Assembly (NCBI GenBank): GCA_035315345.1
Contig: DATFYA010000174.1
Coordinates: 1-57,171 of the forward strand
DNA length: 57,171 nt
Reading direction: 5' to 3'
Source: Candidatus Methylomirabilota bacterium
Lineage (GTDB): Bacteria; Methylomirabilota; Methylomirabilia; Rokubacteriales; CSP1-6
The translations under genes and the position numbers were made by a program. Positions within the stretch are counted from its first letter, which is position 1. Every line of letters begins with the position of its first letter. This document shows positions 30,567 through 38,764 of this stretch, one piece after another. The notes below the pieces were generated by a model. That model saw only the letters and a list, made by a program, of their open reading frames with translations, did not search any database and had not been told where the DNA came from.

Positions 30567-31510
30567 GTGTCGCGCGTGCCCATGAGCCCGCGCGGCTTCA
30601 CCAGCAGCACGAGGATGAGCATGAGATAGGGCAGCAGCGCGCCCACGCGGGGCAGCGGGATCGTCAGGAACTCGGCGAGTGGGGTGGCCGCGGTCACGTG
30701 CAGTCCGACGCGCGCGAGCAGATCCGCGAACGACACGTCCAGCACCACCGCGAAGGTCTGCACGAGCCCCATGATCAGCGAGGCGATGAAGCAGCCGGCG
30801 AGGGAACCCAGGCCGCCGAACACCACCACCACGAAGACGATCGGGCCCATGGTGATGGCCATGGACGGCTCGGTCACCAGGAAGTTGCCGCCGATGACCC
30901 CGGCCAGCCCGGCCAGGGCCGAGCCGCCCGCGAACACGATGGTGAACACGCGCGGCACGTTGTGCCCGAGGGCGCCGACCATGTCGGGATGGGTGAGCGC
31001 GGCCTGGATGACGAGGCCGATGCGGGTGCGGGTGAGCAGCAGCCAGATGGCCACGAACATCAGGGCCGAGATCAAGAGCATGAATCCGCGGTAGGCGTGG
31101 AAGTTCGAGCCGTAGATGCGGAACAGCGGGTGGTCCAGCACCGCGGGCACCCGGTACGGCACCGGCAGCAGGCCCCACGCCATCTGCACGCCCTTCTCGA
31201 TGATGAAGGCCAGCCCGAAGGTGAAGAGCAATTCCGCGATGTGGCCGTTCTTGTGCACGCGCCGTAGCGCGTACATCTCGATGATCGCGCCGAGCAGGCC
31301 GCACAGGACGGGGGCGAGGACCAGGGCGGGCCAGAACCCGGTGATCCGGCTGATCGAGTACGCGAAGTAGGCGCCCAGCATGTACATGCTGGCGTGGGCG
31401 AAGTTGAGCACGCCCATCATCGAGAAGATCAGGGTGAGGCCGCTCGCCAGCATGAACAGCAACATGCCGTAGACGAGGCCGTTGAGCAGCGAGACGATCA
31501 GGACTTCCAT
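30563..31510 (-). CDS. livH: Branched-chain amino-acid-type ABC transporter permease LivH
   Basis: A 315-residue inner-membrane permease starting MEVLIVSLLNGLVYGMLLFM, with the family segments LTLIFSMMGVLNFAHASMYM and LAGVIGGNFLVTEPSMAITM. Then comes GGLGSLAGCFIASLIMGLVQ, the ATPase-contact loop. It overlaps livM by four bases. The gene is separated from livK by 117 bases that hold a palindromic repeat; such a spacer often allows the binding protein to be made in excess over the channel. Confidence 0.93.
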   Translation of the reverse strand: MEVLIVSLLNGLVYGMLLFMLASGLTLIFSMMGVLNFAHASMYMLGAYFAYSISRITGFWPALVLAPVLCGLLGAIIEMYALRRVHKNGHIAELLFTFGLAFIIEKGVQMAWGLLPVPYRVPAVLDHPLFRIYGSNFHAYRGFMLLISALMFVAIWLLLTRTRIGLVIQAALTHPDMVGALGHNVPRVFTIVFAGGSALAGLAGVIGGNFLVTEPSMAITMGPIVFVVVVFGGLGSLAGCFIASLIMGLVQTFAVVLDVSFADLLARVGLHVTAATPLAEFLTIPLPRVGALLPYLMLILVLLVKPRGLMGTRDT

Positions 31511-31540
31511 CTAGTAGAGCCGTTTCCCCACCTGCACCCT

Positions 31541-31612
31541 CGCCCCCTCACCCTGCCCTCTCCCCGCAGGGGAGAGGGTGGGCGAGAGGGGAGAGGGCGG
31601 GGTGAGGGGCGG
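31541..31612. repeat. Dispersed GC-rich palindromic repeat, copy 2 (compound)
   Basis: CGCCCCCTCACCCTGCCCTC leads into CTCCCCGCAGGGGAG, then a second GAGAGGGGAGAGGGCGGGG and TGAGGGG. The two flanks are complementary (CCCCTCACCC and GGGTGAGGGG), so the element can fold as one long hairpin. It fills the livK-livH gap and could stabilise the upstream livK message. Confidence 0.75.
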
Positions 31613-31627
31613 TTGTCCGCGGTCCGG

Positions 31628-32875
31628 TTACGACGTCGGCCGCTTCATGTTGCAGGTGTTGGGCTGATCGAGGTCCTTGGGCAGCACCGTGGTCTCGGTC
31701 TTCCAGCCGAGGCCGGTCTTCTCGGAGTCGTACTTCACGCCCTTGGTGAACACGCCCACGAAGTACTCGCTCAGGATCTGGTGGTCGGCCTTCCGCATCG
31801 TCACCTGATGCCCGAGCATGTCGGTGATGGTGAGGCCTTCCATCGCGGCCGCGAACTTCACCGGGTCCGCCGAGCCGGCCTTGTTCATGGCCGCCTGGAG
31901 GAACTCGAAGATCGTCCGGAAGCCGGCCGCGTAGAAGTCGAAGTCGTGCTGGGAGCGGAACTGCCTGGTCCAGCCCTCGGTGTCGGCCTTGCCGGTCTCG
32001 ACCGCGATGTTCTCGTGGAAGGGCATGACCGAGCGCACCTTGCCGTTGCCGGCGGGCCCGATCGCGGTGGCGCCGCCGCCCAGATGGGCGTACATCGTGT
32101 AGTAGCGGATGTCGAGGCCCGCGTCCATGCCCGCCTTGATCAGGAGCGTCATGTCCGGTCCCCAGTTGCCGGTGAGCAGGGCCTGCGCCCCGGAGGCCTT
32201 GATCTTGGTGATGTACGGCGAGAAGTCCTTCACCTTGCCGAGGGGGATCAGCTCGTCACCGACCACCTTCACGTCGGGCCTCAGCTTGCCGAGGAAGGTC
32301 TTCACGTCCCGCTGCACCGACTGGCCGAAGAGGTAGTCCTGGTTGAGCAGGTAGACCCGGGTCACGTCCTTGGGGAGGGCCCGCACCATGGTCTCGGCCT
32401 TCATCCCCACGTGCGCGTCCATGCGGAAGTGCCAGTAGCTGCACTTCTCGTTGGTCAGCTCGGTGGCCACCGCCCCGCAGTTGACGTAGACGATGCGGTT
32501 GGTCGGGTTCCGCTCGTTGTGCTTGTCCACCCCCTCGATGAGGGCGGCCGCGATGTTGGAGCCCGAGCACTGCATGATCACCGGGATGTTCTGGTCGGTC
32601 GCCGCCTTGAGCGCCAGCAGGGCTTCCGAGGGCTGCGACTTGTTGTCGAAGGAGACCAGCTCGAACTTCCGGCCGAGCGCGCCGCCGCGCCCGTTGATGT
32701 AGTCGATGATGTACTTGAACTGCTGCAGGTTCTGGTCGCCCACCTGGGCGAACGGACCCGAGAGGGGATCGGTGTACATGATCTTAATCGTGCCCTGCGC
32801 GTCGGCCGGCGCGGCCGAGAGCACGAGGGCGAGAGCCAGGAGCGACGAGAGGATGCGATCGAGCCGGTCGAGCAT
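31628..32875 (-). CDS. livK: Branched-chain amino-acid-type ABC transporter substrate-binding protein LivK
   Basis: A 415-residue periplasmic binding protein with a Sec signal peptide (LDRILSSLLALALVLSAAPA, cleavage likely after ADA). The mature part begins GTIKIMYTDPLSGPFAQVGD, then DYINGRGGALGRKFELVSFD, the standard peripla_BP_6 opening. Cysteines at NCGAVATELTNEKCSYWHF may form a disulfide. ATG 32875 has GAGGAGG upstream. It is first in the liv operon, after a plausible sigma-70 promoter. LivK-type proteins outside enterobacteria bind many ligands, including aromatic acids and amides, so the ligand is open. Confidence 0.93.
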   Translation of the reverse strand: MLDRLDRILSSLLALALVLSAAPADAQGTIKIMYTDPLSGPFAQVGDQNLQQFKYIIDYINGRGGALGRKFELVSFDNKSQPSEALLALKAATDQNIPVIMQCSGSNIAAALIEGVDKHNERNPTNRIVYVNCGAVATELTNEKCSYWHFRMDAHVGMKAETMVRALPKDVTRVYLLNQDYLFGQSVQRDVKTFLGKLRPDVKVVGDELIPLGKVKDFSPYITKIKASGAQALLTGNWGPDMTLLIKAGMDAGLDIRYYTMYAHLGGGATAIGPAGNGKVRSVMPFHENIAVETGKADTEGWTRQFRSQHDFDFYAAGFRTIFEFLQAAMNKAGSADPVKFAAAMEGLTITDMLGHQVTMRKADHQILSEYFVGVFTKGVKYDSEKTGLGWKTETTVLPKDLDQPNTCNMKRPTS

Positions 32876-32952
32876 GGGACCTCCTCTGTGAGTGGCGCCG
32901 GCCGCGCGGCAGGCGCGCCGGACGCGCTGTCGTCCATGTGTCGGGCACGGCG

Positions 32953-32981
32953 AGGGTATCCCGCCCGGTGGTGGAAGTCAA
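32953..32981 (-). promoter_or_regulatory. Candidate sigma-70 promoter for livK
   Basis: On the minus strand TTGACT (32981-32976) is followed after exactly 17 bases by TACCCT (32958-32953). The -35 box matches five of six consensus bases, the -10 box three of six. It lies in the 127-base gap divergent from the hydroxyacid dehydrogenase gene and leaves a leader of about 70 bases to livK. Confidence 0.38.
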
Positions 32982-33002
32982 AGAAGCAGTAGGATAGCGC
33001 CC

Positions 33003-34004
33003 ATGCTCAACGTGCTCGTGACCATGCGCTTCGATCGGACCCAGCTCGACCGGCTCCGGGCGGTGTCCCCGGAGGTCTCGGTATCGCAGGCCGACGCCGA
33101 CACCGCCGACTATTCCAAGGTGGACGTGCTCTACGCGGGCGCCCCGCCGCGCGATCTCGCTCGCGCCCCCGCGCTCCGGTGGGTGCAGCTGCACATGGCC
33201 GGCGTCAACGCGCTGGCCGACCACCCGCTCTACACGCAGACCGCGCTGCCGCTGACCACCACCAGCGGCGTGCACGCGGCCACCATCGCGGAGTACGCGG
33301 TGACCATGCTGCTGGCCCTCGCCCACCGCGTGCCCCGCATGGTGGAATGGCAGCAGCGCGGCGGCTGGCCGCCCGACGAGCGGCGCTGGGAGCTGTTCGT
33401 GCCCGCCGAGGTGCGCGGCGCCACCCTCGGCATCATCGGCTACGGCAGCATCGGGCGCGAGCTGGCGCGCATCGCGAAGGCGGCCTTCGGCATGACGGTG
33501 CTGGCCCTCAAGCGCGATCCGTCACGTCGCGCCGACGACGGGTACCGCCTGCCCGGCACCGGGGATCCGGAAGGGCGGCTGCCCGACGAATGGCTCGGCC
33601 ACCGTCAGCTCGACGCGCTGCTGGCCGGCTCGGACGCGGTGGTGCTGTGCGCGCCGCTCACCGACGAGACGCGCGGGATGATGGGAGAGCGCGCCTTCGC
33701 CCGCATGAAGCCCTCGGCGTACTTCATCAACGTGGGCCGCGGGGCGAGCGTGGACGAGGCCGCCCTGGCCTCCGCCCTCCGGGAGCGGCGCATCGCCGGC
33801 GCGGCGGTGGACGTGTTCGCCGAGGAGCCGCCGCCCGCGGGCCATCCGCTCTATGCCCTCGACAACGTCATCGTCTCCCCGCACGTTTCCGGCTTCCTGC
33901 CGAGCTACGACGAGAAGTGCTCGGTGCTCTTCGCCGAGAACCTGCGGCGGTATCTGGAGGGGCAACCGCTGCTGAACCTGGTGGATCGGGGTCGCGGCTA
34001 CTAG
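33003..34004 (+). CDS. D-2-hydroxyacid dehydrogenase family protein
   Basis: A 333-residue NAD(P)-dependent oxidoreductase interconverting 2-keto and D-2-hydroxy acids. The Rossmann motif is TLGIIGYGSIGRELARIAKA, followed by the catalytic region YFINVGRGASVDEAALASAL and VIVSPHVSGFLPSYDEK with the expected histidine. An insert of about 25 residues around GYRLPGTGDPEGRLPDEWLG precedes the dehydrogenase loop. ATG 33003 is the natural start. Its last 137 bases are overlapped by the antisense 3' end of the ligase gene at 33868-35001. It is divergent from livK. Confidence 0.9.
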   Translation: MLNVLVTMRFDRTQLDRLRAVSPEVSVSQADADTADYSKVDVLYAGAPPRDLARAPALRWVQLHMAGVNALADHPLYTQTALPLTTTSGVHAATIAEYAVTMLLALAHRVPRMVEWQQRGGWPPDERRWELFVPAEVRGATLGIIGYGSIGRELARIAKAAFGMTVLALKRDPSRRADDGYRLPGTGDPEGRLPDEWLGHRQLDALLAGSDAVVLCAPLTDETRGMMGERAFARMKPSAYFINVGRGASVDEAALASALRERRIAGAAVDVFAEEPPPAGHPLYALDNVIVSPHVSGFLPSYDEKCSVLFAENLRRYLEGQPLLNLVDRGRGY

Positions 34005-35001
34005 AAACCACCTGGCCCATGGTGCACTGGCGCGGCGCCTTGTCCGGGCGCCAGCGCAGGAAGCGGGTGGCGTGACGGAAGCGGTCGCCGCTCCAGTGGT
34101 CGTAGCTCACCTCCACGACCAGGCGCGGGGCCAGCGGCGTCCATTCCCCCGATCGCTCGCTGCTCCACCGGCTGGGCCCGCCCGGCGCGCGCCCGGTGAA
34201 GCCCGGCTCCTCGACGAGCGGCCGGAGCTTGGCCAGCAGCGCCTTGCGGGCGTCGGTCGGGAAGCCCGAGGTGAACCCCACGTGATGGAGCAGGCCGTCG
34301 GCATCGTAGAGCCCCAGCAGCAGCGAGCCCACCGCCGTCGACTTCGACGCGTAGCGGAAGCCGCCCACCACGCAGTCGGCGGTCCGGCGCCGCTTGATCT
34401 TCTGCATGCCGGTGCGCTCGCCGGTCTGATACGACAGGTCGACCCGCTTGGCCACGATGCCGTCGAGCGTGGGCCCCGCGGTATCGAGCCACCCGCGGGC
34501 CTGGGCCGCGTCCTCGGTGGCCGGGGACAGCCGCAGCCCGTCCCGGCCGGCCAGATGCTTCGCCGCGAAGGCCTCGAGCCTCGGGCGGCGCTCTCGGAGC
34601 GGCCGATCCACGAGGGACCGGCCGGCCGCATCCACCAGCAGATCGAACACGATGAGCACGGCCGGGCGCTCGCGCGACAACCGGTCGATGCGGCTCGCCG
34701 CGGGGTGGATGCGCTGCAGGAGATCGTCGAACGACAGGTGGCCATCCACCGGGATCACCAGCTCGCCGTCGAGCACGAAGGTATGCGCGGAGAGCGCGCG
34801 CAGGTGCGCGACGACCTCCGGGAAGTAGCGCGCGAGCGGCTGGCCGCTCTTGGACTGCAGCTCGATCCGGTCGCCGTCGCGGAAGGCCAGGCAGCGGAAG
34901 CCGTCCCACTTGGGCTCGTACTGCCAGCCGGGGCCGGTGGGGATCTCGTCGACGACCCGCGCCTCCATCGGGGCGTACGGCGGACGCAGCGGGAGGCTCA
35001 C
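33868..35001 (-). CDS. ATP-dependent DNA ligase, LigC/LigD-ligase-domain type
   Basis: A 377-residue DNA ligase. The nucleotidyltransferase motif I is YEPKWDGFRC with Lys31; further motifs are FVLDGELVIPVDG, DGIVAKRVDLSYQ and MQKIKRRRTADCVVGGFRYA. The OB domain ends RFLRWRPDKAPRQCTMGQV, the normal family terminus. The frame then runs about 45 codons further, antisense to the hydroxyacid dehydrogenase, before a stop. GTG 35001 overlaps the polymerase stop as GTGA. With that polymerase it forms a split LigD-like set for end joining or gap repair. The C-terminal extension is basic and serine-rich, probably unselected. Confidence 0.92.
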   Translation of the reverse strand: MSLPLRPPYAPMEARVVDEIPTGPGWQYEPKWDGFRCLAFRDGDRIELQSKSGQPLARYFPEVVAHLRALSAHTFVLDGELVIPVDGHLSFDDLLQRIHPAASRIDRLSRERPAVLIVFDLLVDAAGRSLVDRPLRERRPRLEAFAAKHLAGRDGLRLSPATEDAAQARGWLDTAGPTLDGIVAKRVDLSYQTGERTGMQKIKRRRTADCVVGGFRYASKSTAVGSLLLGLYDADGLLHHVGFTSGFPTDARKALLAKLRPLVEEPGFTGRAPGGPSRWSSERSGEWTPLAPRLVVEVSYDHWSGDRFRHATRFLRWRPDKAPRQCTMGQVVSSSRDPDPPGSAAVAPPDTAAGSRRRAPSTSRRSSAGSRKRAGRR

Positions 35002-35975
35002 AGCAGCCGCTCCAGCCGGAAGCGGCCGCTGCGCGCCAGCATCGGCGCGAACAGGTCGCGGTGGCGGGCCACGCGGGCGGCCATGTTGTCCATCCGGAAG
35101 TCCTCGATGCGCACGCCGCGCTCGACCTCGCGCCAGGTCAGCGGCGCGGACACCGGCGCGCGCGGGCGGGGGCGCACCGAATAGGCCGACGCCAGCGTGC
35201 GGCCCCACGCGTTCTGGTTGTAGTCGACCAGCACGCGGCCGACCGGCCGTCTCGCCACGCGATACTCCGCGGTGATGAGCGCCGGCCGCGCCGCGGCCAG
35301 CGCCTGCGCGATGGCCTTGGCCACCCCCCAGACCTGCTTCTGGGTCGGGCCGCGCACGATCGGCACGTAGACGTGGATGCCACGGGAGCCGGTGGTCTTG
35401 GGATGGCTCGGCATCTGAAGGCCGTCGAGGGCCTCGCGCAGGACCAGGGCGCTCTGCCGCACCTGCTCGAAGTCCGCGCCCTTCACCGGATCCAGATCGA
35501 AGTGCACGTAGTCGGGACGGTCGGTGTCGTCGCACCGCGCGTACCACTGGTTCAGGTCGATGCAGCCCAGGTTGACCACCCAGAGGAGCGAGGCCACGTC
35601 CTGCACCATCGGGAAGTCGATCACGCTCCCGGAGGCGTGCTCGATCGAGCACGTCTCGATCCAGTCGGGCCGCGGCGACGGCGCCCGCTTCATGAAGAAG
35701 AACGGCCCGCCGGCGCCGTTGGGATAGCGCTTCATCACCATCGCGCGGTCGCGCAGGTGGGGCAGCAGCACCGGCGCGATGTCGGCGTAGTACTGCAGCA
35801 GGTCGCGCTTGGTGAGGCCCTCCTCCGGCCAGAACGGCTTGCGGAGGTTCGTCAGCGTCACCGTGCGGCCGCCGACCCGCACCTGCAGCGTGTCGACGTC
35901 GCGGGGCAGCCGCGGCGCGGCCGACGCGGGTGCCCCGCGGGACGCGCGGCGGCGAGCGGGCGCGCGCGGGCTCAT
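34998..35975 (-). CDS. LigD-type polymerase domain protein (stand-alone)
   Basis: A 325-residue archaeo-eukaryotic-primase-fold polymerase, as in the LigD polymerase domain, able in the family to add ribo- or deoxynucleotides at DNA ends. The metal-binding motif is VHFDLDPVKG (about 155), the nucleotide-binding motif KTTGSRGIHVYVPI, and DYNQNAWGRTLASAYSVRPR follows. The first 24 residues are a basic, alanine-rich tail. ATG 35975 overlaps the preceding stop as ATGA, and the ligase start overlaps its own stop, so the four repair genes are translated in a chain. No phosphoesterase domain is attached. Confidence 0.92.
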   Translation of the reverse strand: MSPRAPARRRASRGAPASAAPRLPRDVDTLQVRVGGRTVTLTNLRKPFWPEEGLTKRDLLQYYADIAPVLLPHLRDRAMVMKRYPNGAGGPFFFMKRAPSPRPDWIETCSIEHASGSVIDFPMVQDVASLLWVVNLGCIDLNQWYARCDDTDRPDYVHFDLDPVKGADFEQVRQSALVLREALDGLQMPSHPKTTGSRGIHVYVPIVRGPTQKQVWGVAKAIAQALAAARPALITAEYRVARRPVGRVLVDYNQNAWGRTLASAYSVRPRPRAPVSAPLTWREVERGVRIEDFRMDNMAARVARHRDLFAPMLARSGRFRLERLL

Positions 35976-36592
35976 CGCGGCGGCCCGAGCCGGGCCGGCC
36001 GGGGCCCGCGTCGCACCGCGCCGGCCACCGGCACGTAGCGCAATTCCCGCCCGGCCCGCACGCAGCGCAGGAGCAGGCCGCCCCGGCTCATGTCACCGCG
36101 GCCGACGAACTCGGCGGGGAAGCAGAGCCGGTCGCCGAAGGTCTCGGCGAGCGGATCGACGTACTTCGCGGTGGCGACGCTGCCCAGGAGCACCACCTCG
36201 CAGGCCGCGTCGAGCATCTCGGCGAGAGCCCGCGCGTCGCGACGCAGCGGACCGTGGTAGCGCGCGTCGGCGGCGGCGATGTCCACCCGCGCGAAGCGCC
36301 GCAGCCGCTCGAGGTCGGTGGGCTCGTCGTGGAGCCGCAGGCCCTCGCTGGGCGTGATCACGTAGACGCCGGGCAGACCCGACGGCGGCGTGGCGAAGGC
36401 CTCGGCGTAGGCCAGCTTGCCGCGGAAGTACAGGCCGCTGAGGAACGAGAACACCTCGCCGAGCGGGGCGCCCGGGGCGCGGCGCACGCGCCGGGCCAGG
36501 TCGAAGCTGGCGCCGTCCCGGAAGAGGAGCTGCGCGCGCTCGCCGCCGCAATGGGCGGGGGACAGCAGGAAGACCCGGCGGCGCCGGCTCAT
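35972..36592 (-). CDS. Unrecognised 206-residue protein inside the repair operon
   Basis: I cannot name this protein. Clear features are a strand start RRRVFLLSPAHCGGERAQLL, a helix region LSGLYFRGKLAYAEAFATPP, VYVITPSEGLRLHDEP, a nucleotide-like VVLLGSVATAKYVDPLAETF, and a cysteine-containing end FVGRGDMSRGGLLLRCVRAG. The order of these parts loosely recalls DUF6884-like proteins (CG-K, F-AR-YAE, ILSAKHGL, VVLL), but that is only a resemblance. It overlaps both neighbours by four bases (ATGA at each end), between the PolX-like gene and the LigD polymerase gene. That implies a role in the same DNA transaction. The fold looks intact. Confidence 0.8.
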   Translation of the reverse strand: MSRRRRVFLLSPAHCGGERAQLLFRDGASFDLARRVRRAPGAPLGEVFSFLSGLYFRGKLAYAEAFATPPSGLPGVYVITPSEGLRLHDEPTDLERLRRFARVDIAAADARYHGPLRRDARALAEMLDAACEVVLLGSVATAKYVDPLAETFGDRLCFPAEFVGRGDMSRGGLLLRCVRAGRELRYVPVAGAVRRGPRPARLGPPR

Positions 36593-38340
36593 CGGCCGGT
36601 CCGCTGCCGCCGCGCCGCGGCGCGGGGCCGGCCCCGCGGCGAGACCGCGCGGAGGAAGCCGTCGGCGTCGAGCGTGTTGAGGACCTCGGAGCGACGCACC
36701 CAGCCGCGCCGGGCCATCGCCACGCCGTAGCGCACGTTGTGCAGCTCGCCGGTGGCGTGGGCGTCGGTGGAGATCACGAACGGGATCGCGCGCTCGCGGG
36801 CCGCGCGCACCCAGCGGGGCGGCAGGTCGAGCCGGTGCGGGTCGCCGTTGATCTCGATCGCGGCCCGCGACTCCGCGATGGCGTCCAGGATCTCCTCCAC
36901 GCGCGCCTCGATCGGCGGCCGCGAGTTGATCAGCCGGCCCAGGGCGTGCCCCCAGATCTTGAAGCACGGGTGGCGCATCGCCCGGACGATCCGCGCGGTC
37001 ATCCGGTCGGCGTCCATCCGGTAGCGGGCGTGGATGCTCGCGACGATCACGTCGAGCTGCTCGAGGATCGCGTCCGGATAGTCGAGGCCGCCGTCGGCCA
37101 GGATGTCGGACTCGGTGCCGCGGAGCAGCCGCACCGACACCGTCTCCTGCACCCGCGCGATCTCGTCCCACTGGGCGCGGAGCCGGTCGACGTCGAGGCC
37201 GTTGGCGTAGAACGCAGTCGGCGAGTGGTCGGTGATCGTGAGATAGCCGACGCCGAGGGCGTCCGCGGCGTGGGCCATCTGCTCCACCGTGTGACGTCCG
37301 TCGGAGTAGACGGTGTGGCAGTGCACGAGCCCCTGGATATCGTCGCGCGTCACCAGGTCGGTGGGCAGCGTCCCGGCGCGCGCCGCCTCCACCTCGCCCG
37401 CGCCCTCGCGCACCTCGGGTGGAAGGTAGGGCAGGCCGAGCCGCCGGTAGAGCTGGGCCTCGTCGGTGCCGGGCGCGCGCGCCAGGTCGACGTGGCGCTC
37501 GCGGGCCAGCGGCTCGAGATCGCGCAGATGCGCGGCGGACCCGGTGGCCGCGAGCAGCGTCGCGGCCCACCGATCCGGCGCGGTGACGTGCAGCTCCAGC
37601 GGGAGACCGGTCACCAGCATGGCGCGGGCGAGGTGGCCGTCCCGCGTGCCGGGCGAGACCAGCAGCGGCGAGGCCAGCGCCGCATCGAGCGTGGCCTCCG
37701 GCCGGCGCGAGGCGAGCACGATCACGAGGCGGTCCACCGTCTCGGTCGAGCGCCGCAGGTCCCCGGCCACCTCGGCCGCGGTCACGCCCGGCACCGTGCG
37801 CAGATGGGCGAGCACGCGGTCGGCCACGTCGAGGGCCTGCGAGAGCAGGACCCGCGCGGCCGGGCGCTCGGGCGGCGGCGCGCCCGATTCCAGCGCGAGA
37901 ATGCTGTCGAGGATGCGCCGCTCCGTCTTCACGCCCATGCCCTTCACGGTGCGCACGCGCCCGGCCTCGCAGGCCGCGCGCAGCTCCGCGATGGTCTCGA
38001 CGCCCAGGGCCTGGTGGAGGGTGCGGATCTTCTTGAGGCCCAGGTTGGGGATGCGGCTCAGCTCGCGGGCGCCCCCGGGCAGTGCGCCACGCACCTGCTC
38101 GAGCGCCGACGACCGGCCGCTTCGCGCCAGGTCGCCAATCACCACGGCCAGGCCGCGGCCGATGCCGGCCAGGGTGGTCAGCCGGCCCTCGGCGAGCAGG
38201 CGCCCGAAGTCGCCATCGCTCAGGGCCTCGAGGACCCTGGCCCCGCGCTGATAGGCCCGTGCCCGGAACGGCTCCTCGCCGGTGAGGGCGAGCAGGTCGG
38301 CGGTCTCACCGAGCGCCCGTGCGATCCCGAGACGATCCAT
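36589..38340 (-). CDS. polX: PolX family protein with PHP domain, degenerate polymerase centre
   Basis: A 583-residue PolX-like protein. N-terminal helix-hairpin-helix parts (LSRIPNLGLKKIRTLHQALG, VRTVKGMGVKTERRILDSIL) bind DNA. The polymerase segment reads AGDLRRSTETVDRLVIVLAS where active family members have AG-S-RR...ETVGD-D, so both catalytic aspartates are lost. The C-terminal PHP domain is intact: VHCHTVYSDG, TITDHSP, LRGTESDIL, SIHARY, WGHALG and ISTDAHATG. It should keep PHP 3'-5' exonuclease or phosphoesterase activity. ATG 38340 is preferred; upstream TTG codons lie in a promoter-like element. It heads the repair operon. Confidence 0.9.
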   Translation of the reverse strand: MDRLGIARALGETADLLALTGEEPFRARAYQRGARVLEALSDGDFGRLLAEGRLTTLAGIGRGLAVVIGDLARSGRSSALEQVRGALPGGARELSRIPNLGLKKIRTLHQALGVETIAELRAACEAGRVRTVKGMGVKTERRILDSILALESGAPPPERPAARVLLSQALDVADRVLAHLRTVPGVTAAEVAGDLRRSTETVDRLVIVLASRRPEATLDAALASPLLVSPGTRDGHLARAMLVTGLPLELHVTAPDRWAATLLAATGSAAHLRDLEPLARERHVDLARAPGTDEAQLYRRLGLPYLPPEVREGAGEVEAARAGTLPTDLVTRDDIQGLVHCHTVYSDGRHTVEQMAHAADALGVGYLTITDHSPTAFYANGLDVDRLRAQWDEIARVQETVSVRLLRGTESDILADGGLDYPDAILEQLDVIVASIHARYRMDADRMTARIVRAMRHPCFKIWGHALGRLINSRPPIEARVEEILDAIAESRAAIEINGDPHRLDLPPRWVRAARERAIPFVISTDAHATGELHNVRYGVAMARRGWVRRSEVLNTLDADGFLRAVSPRGRPRAAARRQRTGR

Positions 38341-38354
38341 CGATTTCAATTGGA

Positions 38355-38369
38355 GCAAGCCACGTGCCG
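38355..38369 (-). promoter_or_regulatory. Sigma-54-like promoter element upstream of polX
   Basis: The minus strand reads CGGCACGTGGCTTGC, with GG-N10-GC spacing. The element lies 15 bases from ATG 38340, exactly the spacing seen at the AI-2E transporter, and shares CAC-TGGCTTGCTC with it. No ribosome-binding site lies between. The predicted transcript would be nearly leaderless. Confidence 0.38.
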
Positions 38370-38460
38370 ACGCGCAACGGATCGCGACAGGGTCTTCGGA
38401 TCGCCTCGCGAGCGCGCTCGGCCGGGACGTTCCTACGCGGTAAAGCCGGGAGGGTGCCGG

Positions 38461-38736
38461 TCAGCGACGACGCCGGCCCGCGTGCCGGCTGGCCGCCTCC
38501 ATCAGGCGGCTGTCCAGCTCCTCGTGGGTCAGCGCGTGCGACTTCAGGTGATTGACGAGCGCGACCTCGATGACCTCGTGAACCGAGGACGCGGTCTGGA
38601 CGGCGTGGAGCTTCGCCCACTGGATCAGCCGGGGATCCAGGCGCACCGACACCCTCACCGGATCCGGCGACTCCTGGGGCGCGGTTCGCAGCTTGCGGCG
38701 CTTCGGCTTGGCGGCCTGTCGCTTCGTCCTGGCCAT
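38461..38736 (-). CDS. Ribbon-helix-helix-like small DNA-binding protein
   Basis: A 91-residue protein with a basic leader (MARTKRQAAKPKRRKLRTAP), then a ribbon-helix-helix-like core: VRVSVRLDPRLIQWAKLHAV (strand and first helix) and SSVHEVIEVALVNHLKSHAL. The tail is arginine-rich. AGGAGG precedes ATG 38736. RHH proteins of this size are often antitoxins or local repressors, but no toxin gene adjoins it. It lies 28 bases after hyuB and before the PolX-like gene, so it might regulate either. Confidence 0.65.
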   Translation of the reverse strand: MARTKRQAAKPKRRKLRTAPQESPDPVRVSVRLDPRLIQWAKLHAVQTASSVHEVIEVALVNHLKSHALTHEELDSRLMEAASRHAGRRRR

Positions 38737-38764
38737 GCGGGCCTCCTGGCGTGCGTGTCTGCCG

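Noticed and set aside
38461-38736. RHH protein as an antitoxin
   Set aside because: No toxin-like small gene is present on either side, so only a DNA-binding role is claimed.
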